A stretch of 64,000 nucleotides of DNA from Puffinus mauretanicus. Lineage: Eukaryota > Chordata > Aves > Procellariiformes > Procellariidae. The notes under the pieces were generated by a model. It had not been told where the DNA came from and did not search any database. It worked only from the letters and a program-made list of their open reading frames with translations. The stretch covers positions 62,001 to 126,000 of the forward strand of contig JAJKFH010004158.1 in the NCBI GenBank assembly GCA_023333565.1. Direction: 5' to 3'. A program made the translations under genes and the position numbers. Positions within the stretch are counted from its first letter, which is position 1; every line of letters starts with the position of its first letter. Positions 14,501 to 26,093 of the stretch are shown here, in pieces.

Positions 14501-17500
14501 GACCAAAACTTTGCCCCGTAAACAATACTTGGCATTCAGGCAAGAGTCAGTACAGGAGGCTACTGAGTAATCCTGCAGTGAACGGCGAGTGACAATTTTC
14601 ATGCTTTGGAAAGCAAAGGCCACAGCATTAGGAGCACTACTTCATGTGATGGCACCTCAAAGTTCAGCATGTCTGCTTTGCTTCAAGGGTCGCTAGCGGT
14701 GAGGGCAGACAGGACAGTATTGCTCTTCCAAAACAGGGCCTCCCCTTGCCAGAGATCTTGGCATCGCTTCACTGTTCGTCCAGTACAGTCTGTGTCATAT
14801 TTAATCCAACCTGTAGGATCCTGACATTTTGGCTTTTCTTCCCACCCCCAACCCCCCAGAGGACTGAGGATCACAGTCTTGTTCTTGCACAAAATCAGTC
14901 CTGATGCCTCTCGCATTAAATAAAGAGGCAACTGGTCCCTCACCAGCTGCAAACAGCCATAAATTGACCCTAGGATTTATTTGTGTAATGATCTGATCTG
15001 TTTTGTGCTGAAAAGTTAGTAGCAGCCTTTTTGGATGATAATGGCCTGTTGTGAGCCTTTCTGTGCACCTTATCAACTTTATAAAGACATACGGCAGATG
15101 ATGCTTTGTGTTTGTAGCCTGAAGCTGGATGGTTTGTTATGACACAATTAGTTTGTGTTTTAACATATTGGGCATTTTTTTGTGTTCTGGAAGATTTATG
15201 ATTAGCAAGTAGTCACAGAGCAGCTCATGTTTTAGTCTAATTAGGGAAACAAGTAATTATTTTTCTTAACAGCAGAGCAGTGATTTGAGTAGGCTTTCAA
15301 CGCGTGTGATAAGCCCAATTAGAGAAGTACTTGTATTCTAATAGTCTACATTTGTTCTCATCTCTGATCTTACAGGGAAGGGTGTCCTTTTTTTTTTATT
15401 ATTTTCTTAAAGAAACAGTCTTTGTCTTTTCATCTGTCTGGGGGATCTCAAAAAACTGTGGGGTTTCTCTCTGCTGAGAGGATTTTTCCTGATTCTGACT
15501 GAGTTCATTTCAGGAGCTTGATTCAACTGACAGCCACCCCAGATTGCTACTCTGCTTATTGCCGCTTATTGAGATGCAATCAAGACTGGAGGCTTGATGA
15601 CAGCCAAAGGTACCAGGAGGGAAATCTCCAGTGACTCAGGCCACAGCAGCACTGGCATGGGGCAGAGGCGATGAAAAGCAGCAGATCACTCAAGAGGCTA
15701 ATTAGGACCATGCCCTTGAAGAGGCATTTTCTAGCACCGTTCTGAAGCTAGAGACAGATGAAGGTATGTACTTCACATTACAAGTGCTACTCTTAAGTTT
15801 TCCAACAAGCACTTTGTTTTCAAAGTACAGTGGCTTTAAAGTGCATTTTAGTCAGAGAGATGGTGAGGTGTTTAAATAGATGATTCATAACAACAGGCTG
15901 TACTAAGACCAAAAAAAAAAAATCAAAGTGGCCATTTATTTGTGAGATCACCAGGCAGGGCAATGAAGTACCTCCTGGCCATGCTGGCTCTTTCCCATCC
16001 TGCCTCCAAATACCTGCACAGCTCAGAAGCAAGTGCAATGATACATTCAGGGAGTGATCCCGGCTCTGCATTGCAGAAGAGTGATGACAGCCTTGCAAAG
16101 CAGTACAGAGCAGCCGAGGGTGGGAGGTACAAAGGTGAAATCCCATGTTCAGGTCTACTTCTGCTGTCCCTTCTTTATGAGGACTTGTGAACCCACAGGG
16201 TGGTCTTTCTCTTTTCGTGCCTCTGTGTGCATGCTTGGGGGTTTCTAAAAAGCTATACCGCAGTGATTCAGCTGCCAGAAAGACCTTATAACCCGTTGGG
16301 AGGAAGGAGCAGCCGGAGAGCCTAAGAAACACTCAGTATCTCCAGGAGCTCGCTCTCCAAATACCCAGAGACCAGTCAAGCAAGGATTGTCATTATTCCC
16401 CCAAAATCTGAAATAGTCACCCGAGCCCTTCATGGCAAGCTGTTCCCTGCAGGAATCAGCCAGAAACAGGCTGGGAATAAACAGGACTCTCATTCTTACT
16501 TAAGTACCTGTGAATGCCAGTGATTAATGCTGCACCCATGGCCAACTTCTCCCTGATGTAGGTGATCAAAGAGATGAACAAGAGACTTTATAAATGACTT
16601 TATAACATGGAAAACCTTGGATTTATGGTGATAGCTGATGTTTTCCCTGATATGCATCAACTAATTTCTTTCTGTATTTGTAGCCTGCATGTCCTCTAAC
16701 CAGTCTTTACACCAGCGCAACAGTAACAAGCCGATTGCTGTACCGTTGCAACCACCCTCAATGGCAGTGAACAGATGTATTGTTACTTCAACAATAGCGG
16801 AGGTTTCATTTCTAAAAAAATATTATTTAGGTCTCTTACTCCAGTCACAGACATTATCTTTTTGTTTTCTGAACTTCTAGTGAGGGAGAATTAACAAAGT
16901 GTTTTATAATGTTTTCTGTTTAATGGGATTCATGGCAAGCAGGATTGAAAAGCAATACAAACAGAAAGGGAAATAATTTTGTCAGCTCTCGTTTACCCAA
17001 AATTCCTTAATTTATTTTTCTACATGTATTGCATGCTATAACATTTCCCCGTTCATTTTCAGTGAAAAGAAATCAGGGAACGAGTAGAAGAAAACACTAC
17101 TCGTGCCTGGTGGGTATTTTTTTTTAAACTTTTCTCGATTTGATCAGTTTTGTTGCAATTGGTGAATTCTCAATTTCCTGTCCCCGAGACACAAACCTCT
17201 GGGTTGTTTACTTCTCCCTCTCTAAGTTTCAGTCTGTTGCTAGACTGCCTTTGACAGCTCTGAGAGGTTGAGTGATGGTCCAGAAAGACAGTGCTGGTTC
17301 ACTCTCGTGACGATGCACTGAAGACGTGATCCAGTAGAAATCAGCCCTGCTCAGTACCTTTCGTTCTATATTTGCTACTGGAGAGAATTCAAGCATCTTA
17401 TCTAGTTTTATTAACTTCCAGAAACTTAAGGCAGGATTTTAGCAGTTCTCTGCTAAGTATTCAAGGAAGGGAAAGAAAAATCAATGGCATGTGTTTAAAA

Positions 17501-19343
17501 TTCAGAGTCTTCTCTGTGCTGAGCATGTGTAATGCTTCATTTTATTTTGTGACTATGTATTCAGTGTAGCACCATGATGAGACATCGCTGAGATGATGTG
17601 TCTGACAGTAGCTCCCTAAAGTGAGCAAACAGCCCCCTGTATGGATGCTGTTAGGAAAAACATCATCATTTGCCAGTTGTTTGGGTTCAGACCGTGGGTT
17701 CCCAGGCAGGAAAAAGCAAGAACAGCTGCTGACATCAGGGGCAGGGAAGGGATGCTGTGTGCACTCTGGTGCTGCTTGGGGAGGGAAGAGACCTGTGCCT
17801 GGCCTCCATCTCACTCCTTTTTTCGGCCTGTGGGGGCAGGAAGGGCTCATCAGCTCTGAATGCCAGTTTAACCTGGGTGGCAGGTGACTTTGGTAGCTGT
17901 AAGGACAAGAGACAGCTTTTCAGATTTGCGTGTGCTGGAATATGCGTGGCTTGTGGTCCCACTCCTCTTCCTCTGTGAAGGTGGCTGAAGGCAACGTCTG
18001 TCCTCAACAAGGTCCTCACGCTGAGCCGCTGCTGGGGCAGGAGAGGAGCAGGGATTCAAGCCATCCTCCTCCCCTCTCCCCAGTCTGCTGGAGGCTCCTG
18101 GTCCCATTTGCCAAGCCAGACCTCCCACCACCATCACTGTGAGATGCAACCAGCTCTGCATCACCATTAGTAGCACTCCCTAAACAGCCAGGTTGGCAAA
18201 CGCAGATGGCTGTTGTATACCAGCCCCCAATTAAAGTTTATCCTTTGACCCCTTTTCAGGCTCTTCTTTCTTTGTCTCCCTTCCTCAATTCTGCTACTTC
18301 ATTCATTCAGGATATTCTTTCCAGCAGAGATTGCACATTTCTTCTGGCTTCTGTTTTCCTTGTTCTGTCTGTTAACAGGAATTCAGATTGTTGCCTACAG
18401 GGCTCAAGTGGGGTCCAGATTCAGTTCAACTGCATTTTCTCTTTGTTTTTCCCCCTATAGGAAATCAAACACACACCCTATCAGAAAACAGAGCTTCCTA
18501 TTCTGTTTTTCCTGGGTGGAAGGAAAGGCCATGTGGTTTATGAAGCATGCTATGTCTTTTCTTTCCTTTTATTATGAACTCTTCAGGGAGAAAACCGTCT
18601 TTATTTTTTCTCTCTTCTACACTGAAGTATATTATTGGCCCCATCAAAATTATGTATCAATTACAATGTTTTTGTAACAAAAAAGGAAATGGGAACAACC
18701 TTAAACTTGCATGGGAAAATTTGGGTTGAAATACTTTGTTCCTAAGAGACGTTCGGAAAAACAAGATTTGTTCAAATGGGTTGTTTTTTGTCCTGAAGTA
18801 CCAAGGAAAGAGTCACAGTTTACTTAAAGTTTTCTGAACCAATGTCTTAACAAACAAATGTTATTTCTACAAAGACAAAAATAGGTATTTCAGTTTTCAG
18901 CAGTTTCAGGATGAAAACTTGCAGATATATCAGAGTATCTCAAAAATGTTCTGCTCTTCCAAATAAGCAATATTATTAAATAATGAGGTATATGGATAGG
19001 GGCCATCCTGTGCCCCCAGTCAGGGGATGTTGAATGCTGACAGGAGCATTATCTGCAATTAGCTCAAACTTTTTTCTTGCTTTATTCAGTTCTTTTTCCC
19101 AGGAGTCTGAGCTCTAAAGCAACTGTCATCTTCCAGAGATCTCATTTCTTTTTGATATATTGTCCTTTGCTGCTTTGTGCATTATTCAGAAAGGGAAACA
19201 AAAAACCCTGAATGGTTAGATTAAAAAGAAAGTAGGAAATGAAAAACAAAATCCTGAGAATTTACCCCATTTTCATCTCTGATCCTGTGACTGAAAGGGC
19301 GTCTTTCAGAGTGGTGTTTCTTCTGGTTGATAGCCAAAATGAA

Positions 19344-19359
19344 GGGCGGGGAGGGGGGG
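19344..19359 (+). repeat. G-rich tract, possible G-quadruplex
   Basis: Runs of 3, 4 and 7 G separated by single bases. The run of 7 could supply two tetrad strands, so a compact quadruplex is possible. The site is intergenic, about 4.8 kb upstream of the BFSP1 start codon. Confidence 0.35.
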
Positions 19360-20212
19360 AAATCTCTCAACTTAACTTGGTAGAGCTTGTCTGCCTAACA
19401 CTGCAATTAGGAAACTTAGTTACTACTACACGTTTGCCAGTACAAAACAGGCCAAAAATTTACTGCCATTTTTATTCTGTTTATGATTCCTAGAGAAAAT
19501 GAATGATGTTGTTTTCTTTAATCTGACTTCTTATATCATTCCCAGCTCTCTGAAGAGCACAGCCTAACACCAGGTGTGTGCAGTAGATCTGCTGACCTGA
19601 TTTTGCAGTGGGAGCTTAGCAAAGGATCTGTCCCAGGGCTGCTCTTAGTTCGGGGTGTTTATTTAAGCTGGTTTGGGGCGGGGGGGGTGTTTGTCCTGAG
19701 CAATGCAGCAGGTACACAGCTTTACAGCAGCACGTTCACCAGCAGCAAGGGACTGATCCTGACCCCAGCAGAGTTTGGTGCCCTTGAACAGAAGCAGCGG
19801 CTTGTTGCAGCACATCTGCTATCGCAATAAGGACAAAACCCAGCTTGTTTCATACTGCAGAGCAAACTCTGCAGGAATCACTGGTGTTACTTACGTCGGG
19901 AACTGGTCCATGCAGTACTGAATCTCCAACCTGCAGCCTACTCCTGCTGTAGAACTACAGCCCTCTGGTGGTACCTAACCACATATTTTGTGAAGAGCTG
20001 CATAACATTATAGCTAAAACTCAACTTTGGGCCCTGACCTTTATGGTGTTGCCTGGAGGGATAGGAATATCTCTGGAGGAAAAGTCCAAAAAGCAGGGTG
20101 CAAGTCAGCATCCAGCTGTAATGCACTGCACTGGAAATCACCCACCAAAGAATAATTTCTGAAGCAAATAGAAATGCATGCAAGGGTGCTTAAGAAATGG
20201 GAGGGTATGGAT

Positions 20213-20545
20213 ATCACAGGATTGGGAGAGACCTCAGAAATCATTGCCAGGGCCTTGGGGGTACTAAGAGGCCAGTAAGGAACCCCCCTCTAGTGTCCTG
20301 ACGGGCATCAGTAAACTCTTTCCTAAGGTAGGATAAACAAAATATCCCTCAATCCTGGGCAACGTTTGCTTAGCCTGATCTTTAAAGTGCTTCAGTGACT
20401 GGGATTTTGCAGTCTTTTATTTCCAGTGCTTCATTAGAGGAACAGTTAGACTACTTTCCTCATAACTCGTTCATATCTTATATTGCACAGTTTAAACTCA
20501 TTATTTCTTGTCCTATTCACCAGGGACATGGAAAAGGAAAAAAAA
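20213..20545 (-). mobile_element. Old CR1-family LINE fragment, minus orientation
   Basis: Read on the minus strand this resembles the 3' part of an avian CR1 element. The + strand begins with a degenerate form of the usual inverted CR1 end (ATCACAGGATTGGGAGAGAC, then a short stretch ending AATCAT). Near 20,490-20,540 it has the characteristic segment corresponding to 'tttaaactcattatttcttg'. It is 5' truncated and diverged, as most CR1 copies are. The family call rests on remembered consensus features, not on an alignment. Confidence 0.65.
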
Positions 20546-21288
20546 AAAAAATGCAAACCTTTTTTCAGTGTGCTGGACTCTTTCATGTTTGTATGTGCAT
20601 CACTGAGTCGTCCTTAAAGCTAATCAGCCCAAATTAATTTCATCTTCCTCATCTATCATATCCACAAAGAAGTTCAGCTCTGAATACCTTCACTGCAGCT
20701 GTTTTCAGCCATGTGACATGATGTACTCGGATTTGGCCTTTTGAACGTTAGTTCTCCAAATGAAGAATAACCTCAATTTCCATCTAATGAGACCTTGCCA
20801 TCAAACGCTCGTGACACATTTTGTTAGCACGCCCTGCTCTGAAGTTTCATTCTGGACTACGGGAACAGGATACTTTGGGCTGTAGCATCAGGCTCTGAAT
20901 AAAAAAGACAGCAACAGTGAACCGAGTGCCTCAACTGGACTGTACTGGTAGAGCCCCACCATTGCCTGTGATCAGTTCATAGCAGCTGAATAGACAGACC
21001 AACAAGCTGTTATATTATTACTGAGCTTGGAGAGTTAATTTGAAAAACCTGAGCAGGCTGCCTGTGGGGATCTGTTTCGACTCTTACCCTATCTCAACCA
21101 CCGATGTCAAAAGGGTTTTCCCCATGAGGAAAGGAGCAGAGCTCAAGTCCCCTGGGTGAGGAGGGTACAGGAGCCCCAGGACTGCCCTGCAGCCACGGCC
21201 AGCACAAGCTTAGCTGCCAGCCCAGCAGACCACAGCTAGGGCTGGGCCTGTTCTTAGCAGAAAGATAAGGCTTCATTTGGATTTTTGG

Positions 21289-21304
21289 TTTGTTTGTTTG
21301 TTTG
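21289..21304. repeat. (TTTG)n microsatellite
   Basis: Four tandem TTTG units followed by further T-rich sequence. Simple repeat with no evident function. Confidence 0.8.
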
Positions 21305-22248
21305 TTTTTAATTTGTTTTGATTTAGCATGAGGAACTTGCGTTGGCTTAGCTGAGCGGTAAGGAGTACAAGCAGGTTGATGACGCTGCCAAAATATACTC
21401 ATATTGTGCCTAAGGGATATAGCCAAGTTAGCCTGCAAAGGAGTTTATAGCAATACAAGCAATTAAAGAAGAAACAAACCACCCACTTGTACCAGGGATT
21501 TATTGAGCTGTGCAGCGGTAGGTAAACACCCGTTCCGCGGCGATGGTGGTGTATCACGTAGTGCATTTAAACTGCAAAGAGCCAGCCTTCAGATTTTGTT
21601 CTCGGAAAAACAAGTGACACACATTCTGGGGACAAAGAGGGAAAGATACAAATTGTTTCTTTATGTTCCTTCTTGTTTATACTGCAGGCATTAGGTTAAA
21701 AAGATGGCATATTTTGTATAGAAGTGTTTTTGTATACATGCTCACTGATTTAAATCTAAAAAGCTTCCAAGCAGTTTGTCAGACACTTCGTTAATGTGTG
21801 TATAGATAACCTTTAGTCCTTGAGCCATCTCTAAATAGGAAACAGTGTGCAGGATCCCCTTTTATGAAATTCACCTTGGTGGTCCATTAAATGAGCCAAA
21901 TAATTCCATGCATAACAGGAGCAGATTGACTTTTCTGTGGTGTTTTTGATGGTTTCTGTTTGAAAAGAAGAATAACAGTTGCAGTCTAGGCCAAACTGTT
22001 TTCCTTTCAGGCTGTCTCGTTCTGGTTTGCTGCATTGGAGTGTTCACGAGCTATCTGGAGGCCAGGCTGTCTCCTTAAGCCACCTAACTAAAAGTCAAGC
22101 CTCCATCGCAAGAAGTCACTAACGCAGAGCCTGAGTCCCCCAGTAAAGCAAGCAGTGTCTATAGCAAGTCAGCAGGGAAGACAGCCCAAGGTGAGAACTT
22201 ACCGAGTCAGGAATCCCACCTTAGAGAAATGCACATAACAGCAAAACA

Positions 22249-22280
22249 TGCTATAGCATACAGAAATATATGCTATAGCA
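22249..22280. repeat. Paired 10-bp perfect palindromes
   Basis: The self-complementary sequence TGCTATAGCA occurs at 22,249-22,258 and again at 22,271-22,280. The first copy extends to a 12-bp palindrome (22,248-22,259). The copies are exactly 22 bp apart, about two turns of B-DNA, so both would lie on the same helix face. This could be a dimeric transcription-factor site or chance; no named factor is assigned. Confidence 0.6.
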
Positions 22281-23313
22281 AACCCAGATTTTCCTAGTAG
22301 GAACCATGGGATAAATTTTAATAATAAAAATTGGCACTGCAAGGGTTCCCCTGCAGACAGACTGCTCTCTTTAGGGACACAGTGGGTTGCTAAGAGGCCT
22401 CTACAGAGGTTTTAATTTTATTACCTAAGGAATTAAGGTACATGGTCAGCATGGAGTCAGGGCTGCTTCCAGCCCCAGAGAGAGGGATGGGATAGTACTC
22501 ACATAGGCTATCATTATACTGAAAGGCTATCTAAAGCCTAAAAAACTCTTGCTGTGAAAATACACTGCCCACAATCCAGCAGAATCTACTTTCTGATCTC
22601 TTCTGGAAGACTAACTTTGTAAAAAAGCTCAGCTACATTGTTCGGCTGGGCAGGCTTGTCCAGCCAGAGCTGCAAATGCCAACGTGTTTGTGCAGCATGG
22701 AGAGCAGTGGTTTCACGTCCACTGCTATATAAAGATCCCAAACATTTCTAAAAAATCCACCTGTTTTGCTGTTTATATAGTTCAGAGGCTGTGTGGGGAG
22801 CTGTACAATGTGTGTGCAAAGCCTACTTTGATTTTCTGAAAGATCATTTGATTTTTCCCCATTGCACTTCCAAATAATCTGAAGCAGAATAGGAAAGATG
22901 CAGAAAACTTCTAATGAACTTTTTTTTCCTTTTGATTCAGATTTGATAATGCAGAACCCAAACTTCAGAGTCGCCTGAGCACCCGGCTTCTTTCTTCACC
23001 TCTGCACTTGCCGTCAGTGAGGCCACTCTCTGTTAAGGTTCCAATATGTGCAATTTAAATATTCATATGAGATGTGTCCATTAAAAAATGAAAGAGTGAC
23101 TTTTACACAGATGAATTATTAACAGAGATCTCAACATTGGACTGTCTTGGTGTTGGGCTTTTCGGCTGGGCGAGTAGGTGTGCTTCTGGAAGAATAGGGC
23201 CAAGAATTTTGCAAAGGAAAAGACTGGGAAAAAAGTACTACATCCATCACTTCCAGAGAAATTAAAGCCTCTTGGGGAATGGCAGCACATGAGACTCCAT
23301 TACGGTGGGAGTG

Positions 23314-23330
23314 AAAGGAAGGAAGGAAGG
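23314..23330. repeat. Short GGAA tandem repeat
   Basis: Just over three GGAA units in tandem. A short microsatellite, about 810 bp upstream of the BFSP1 start codon. GGAA is also the ETS core, but nothing else supports a regulatory role. Confidence 0.5.
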
Positions 23331-23905
23331 ATGGTGGCTCCCCGTGGGATAATACGGTATGTCCACCAAGTCACGAGAGGACATGGCACTTAGATGTCCC
23401 CAAGGAAACTGGCCTCCCAACAGGGCCCTGTTAGGCATGGGGCTTTTAGTGCTGCTGCTGCTTTGATACCTCTCATGCCAGGTAGAAATAACCTGCAGAA
23501 AAGGCTGACATGAAGAAACATGAAATGAGAACCAAATAGCCAAATCTTCTACTTGGAGCAGGAGACACAGTGACTTTTATACACCATCCTAAACAATCAC
23601 AAAACTGTCAAATAACAAAAATCAAGCGCTGTCATCCACTCACACCAAAATCCTGGCTCAGCAGAAGGCCTTTGCGCATAGCCCTGGGGACACCACTATG
23701 GGACAAAGCTCTCCCTCTCAGCCAGCCACAAAAGGCTTTGACCTCAGCCTCCAAAACTGCAAAGCACTCGTTTTGTTGTCTGTGGATAACGCTTTAATCC
23801 ACCGAGCGAAAGCTGGACGTTGCTCTCTTTTATTCTGGCTGTACACAATTGCAATGCTCAAAAAGAAAAGCCCTTCAGCCCCTCATACCCACTGCTCCTC
23901 CAAAC

Positions 23906-23957
23906 TGCTGACGCCCGGATGGGCAGCCCCAAGGCGGGGCCATCGGGATTTATTTAG
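23906..23957 (+). promoter_or_regulatory. BFSP1: Putative BFSP1 core promoter: Maf half-site, GC box, TATA-like element
   Basis: Within 52 bp there is a Maf half-site TGCTGACG (23,906-23,913), an Sp1/KLF-type GC box GGCGGGGC (23,933-23,940) and a TATA-like TTTATTTAG (23,949-23,957). A start site roughly 25-30 bp further on (about 23,975-23,985) would give a 5' UTR near 160 nt before the ATG at 24,142. Large Maf proteins (L-Maf/MAFA, c-Maf) binding TGCTGAC half-sites are known drivers of lens genes such as the crystallins. That this is the functional filensin promoter is inferred from motif order and position. Confidence 0.5.
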
Positions 23958-23979
23958 TTCACTGCTGTAGATGATGCCT

Positions 23980-24141
23980 TTAGTGCCACAAACCGCCCTG
24001 GAAACAAGTCCTAATCATCTGGGGGGGTGATTATGTTCAGTTCTTCCTCCCCAAACCCCCCAGATGTAATTCAGATCCAAACTGGAGAGACAGGCAGGCA
24101 CGCAAGAGGGGACCCCGGCACCGCATAGTCCCCCTGAAGCC
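23980..24141 (+). other. BFSP1: BFSP1 5' UTR (approximate start)
   Basis: This is the interval between the inferred start site and the first codon. It ends in a favourable initiation context, with G at -3 and CC at -2/-1. The 5' boundary is inferred from the TATA-like element and is uncertain by tens of bases. Confidence 0.45.
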
Positions 24142-24512
24142 ATGTACAGGAGCAGCTTCCTCCGTGAGGTGCGCAAGGAGAAGTATGAGCGGTCGGACGC
24201 CTATGATGAACTGCGAGGCTCCCCCGAATTCGACAGCTTGGCCCAAGCCCGGGGCTTGGAGAACCTGCAGGAGCTCAATGAGCGCTTCGCCAGCTACATC
24301 AACCGGGCACGCGTGTTGGAGCAGCGCAACACCATCCTGCGCAAGCAGCTGGAGACCTTCCAGCGCGTGGATGAGCTGGTGGGCTTGGACGAAGCCTTCG
24401 CTGGGCAGATCGAGTTCAACCGTCAGCGAATGCGGGAGCTGGCGTCTGACCGAGCCAAGCTGGAGCGGGAGCAGAAGGACGCCCAGCGCATGCTTGATGA
24501 GTACCGCAACAA
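24142..24512 (+). CDS. BFSP1: BFSP1 coding exon 1: filensin head and coil 1A/1B start
   Basis: Encodes residues 1-123 plus two bases of codon 124. The start is chosen because the peptide begins MYRSSFLREVRKEKYE, a filensin-type head, and the ATG has G at -3. Residues about 41-63 (NLQELNERFASYINRARVLE and on) are the helix-initiation motif of intermediate-filament coil 1A. The rest, including the acidic and arginine-rich heptads to YRN, is coil 1. The exon is GC-rich compared with the flanking DNA, which creates long shadow frames on both strands. It ends AA before the donor GTAAGG; the split codon becomes Lys124 with the first base of exon 2. Confidence 0.97.
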
Positions 24513-26066
24513 GTAAGGCTTGCGAACGGGGGAAGATAGGTGATATCGTTTCCGTAGTTAACCTTTGTAGTAAGGATGGGTTTGGTGTCACCGGCTGCTT
24601 CTCGTGCACAGGTGATGCCTCTCCGTATGTATCAGACTTGTAGCCAGGGATGGTGTGTAAGCCCATGGTGAAAAGCAAGGTGCCAGGACTTAGGGAGCTC
24701 CAGCTCTGCATTTCATGGTCTCACTGCTACTAGATGGCTAATTGCCTTCTCCCTTCCGTGGCAGCAAGTTCTCGCTGTGGCACATATTGGTTGCTGTTGC
24801 TCATTAGCTTTAGGAGGATTGTGCTCTGAGCTGCAAAGAGGGAATAACCCAATTAAAAAACAAACAGCTGGAAGCAAGTCTTGTGTCTGAGCAGCAGAGT
24901 TACACGACCCCAAACATCTCCTGAAATGTGTGGGGCATCTCTGAGAAACTCTTACTTACAGGCATTGTGAGGCACCTGGGCCAGTGTGTGCCAGCCACTA
25001 CAGATGTGGGATGAAAAGAAAGTAAATACATTTTTTCCTGGTATGTGAAATTTGCCTAATTACCCTCCTCTTCTTCCTTGTATCCTGCTATTTCCATCTC
25101 GTGCTACTAAAGTAATAGCTGTAAGAACAGGTTTCCCCTAACTTCACCTCTCTTTAACCTCAGTGGCATCATAAATCAAAGGAGCCTTGGGGGCTGAGGC
25201 ATATGAGTGCCTCCAGACACAGGTGGTCCCTTCCCTTCAGCAATAGGCAGTGTTGGCCGTGTCGGTTAATTAATTACACAACGAGACTTAGTGAATGTTG
25301 CTCATAAAAGGACTGCTCGTAGGAGAGAAGGATCTTGGGTTCCCGTTACTTATGGGTCAGATTTTTTTCCCCCCTAAATGTCTATCTGGCTGCTTCACCC
25401 AGGAAAATTTGGCAGCAGCATGAAGGCTGAAGAGGACATTTTCATTCTCTTCCCTACCAAAGGGTGAGGGGTGAATTCCTTATAACGTGCTTTAGCTTAG
25501 AAACACTTTTCACTGACAGTGATGGGAAGGAGATAAATTAAATATTTTCAACAAATGCAGCCTTGGTATAAGTGCAGCCATTCCCGGGCAATGCTCACCA
25601 CACTCACCAGAAACATTTTTAACAAGGCAGAAGGTGAATCATCTGGAGCACTGTCTTGCTGCTGCAGAAATACAAGTCCCGCAAGATTTCATCCCTTGTC
25701 TCCATCACAGACTTTTTGTCTGACCTTGCCCAAATGACATGATTTTTCAGTCTCATCCTCCACTGATTTTCCCCTCCTCTGGACTAGAAAGTGCAAGACA
25801 TACGATATTTTCCTTTTCTGTCTCCGATCATTTTTCAACCAGAAAGAGCCAGAAAAAAGATGAGCGATAATTGACGTAAAGGCCGTCTGTGTCTTTAGGC
25901 CATGGTCTGATGATGTATTGCTATCAGCAGCCGTACAGTCCTAATGCACCCTCATCCCGTCCTCCCCAGCCCTGCACGCTGCTCAGCACACACCGTCTGA
26001 TCTGCCGTGCTGCCATAGCTATTCCTGGGGCCACCTTGAGATTTGAATCAAGAAAATGAGCCAGCT

Positions 26067-26093
26067 AAAAAAAAAAAAAAAAAAAAAAAAAAA
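26067..26093. repeat. Poly(A) tract
   Basis: Twenty-seven consecutive A residues in BFSP1 intron 1, followed by TTAAAAA. The upstream sequence does not resemble a known SINE or a processed gene copy, so it is called simple sequence only. Confidence 0.85.

Larger units (their letters stand above)
1..20212. other. Gene-free region upstream of BFSP1 (left part)
   Basis: No coding exon was recognised in this 20 kb on either strand. The open frames present are short, overlap on opposite strands, have no family resemblance and are not bounded by plausible splice sites. The DNA is mostly AT-rich unique sequence with short A or T runs (for example 7685-7699 and 8723-8735) and slightly GC-richer patches near 13,750-14,060 and 17,700-18,140. 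In human, DSTN lies head-to-head with BFSP1, so it is expected to the left on the minus strand, but none of its exons was found here. The stretch may hold distal lens regulatory DNA; that is inference from position only. Confidence 0.6.
20546..23899. other. Gene-free region upstream of BFSP1 (right part)
   Basis: No coding exon recognised. It holds a short (TTTG)n run at 21,289-21,304, two 10-bp palindromes at 22,249-22,280 and a short GGAA repeat at 23,314-23,330. Being within 3.5 kb of the BFSP1 start codon, it is the most likely place for proximal lens enhancers, but no specific element beyond those listed separately can be supported. Confidence 0.55.

Noticed and set aside
15820..16332. 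170-codon minus-strand open frame
   Set aside because: The composition looks like translated non-coding DNA, no domain is recognised, and overlapping frames exist on both strands.
24164..24643. 159-codon frame overlapping BFSP1 exon 1 in another phase
   Set aside because: The serine/arginine-rich product is a frame shadow and runs into intron 1 past a real donor site.
24037..24711. 224-codon open frame antisense to BFSP1 exon 1
   Set aside because: It is the shadow of a GC-rich coding exon. It has no family resemblance, and the sense strand encodes a clear intermediate-filament rod.
26067..26093. A27 tract considered as the tail of a SINE or processed pseudogene
   Set aside because: No element body, target-site duplication or coding remnant can be seen upstream.
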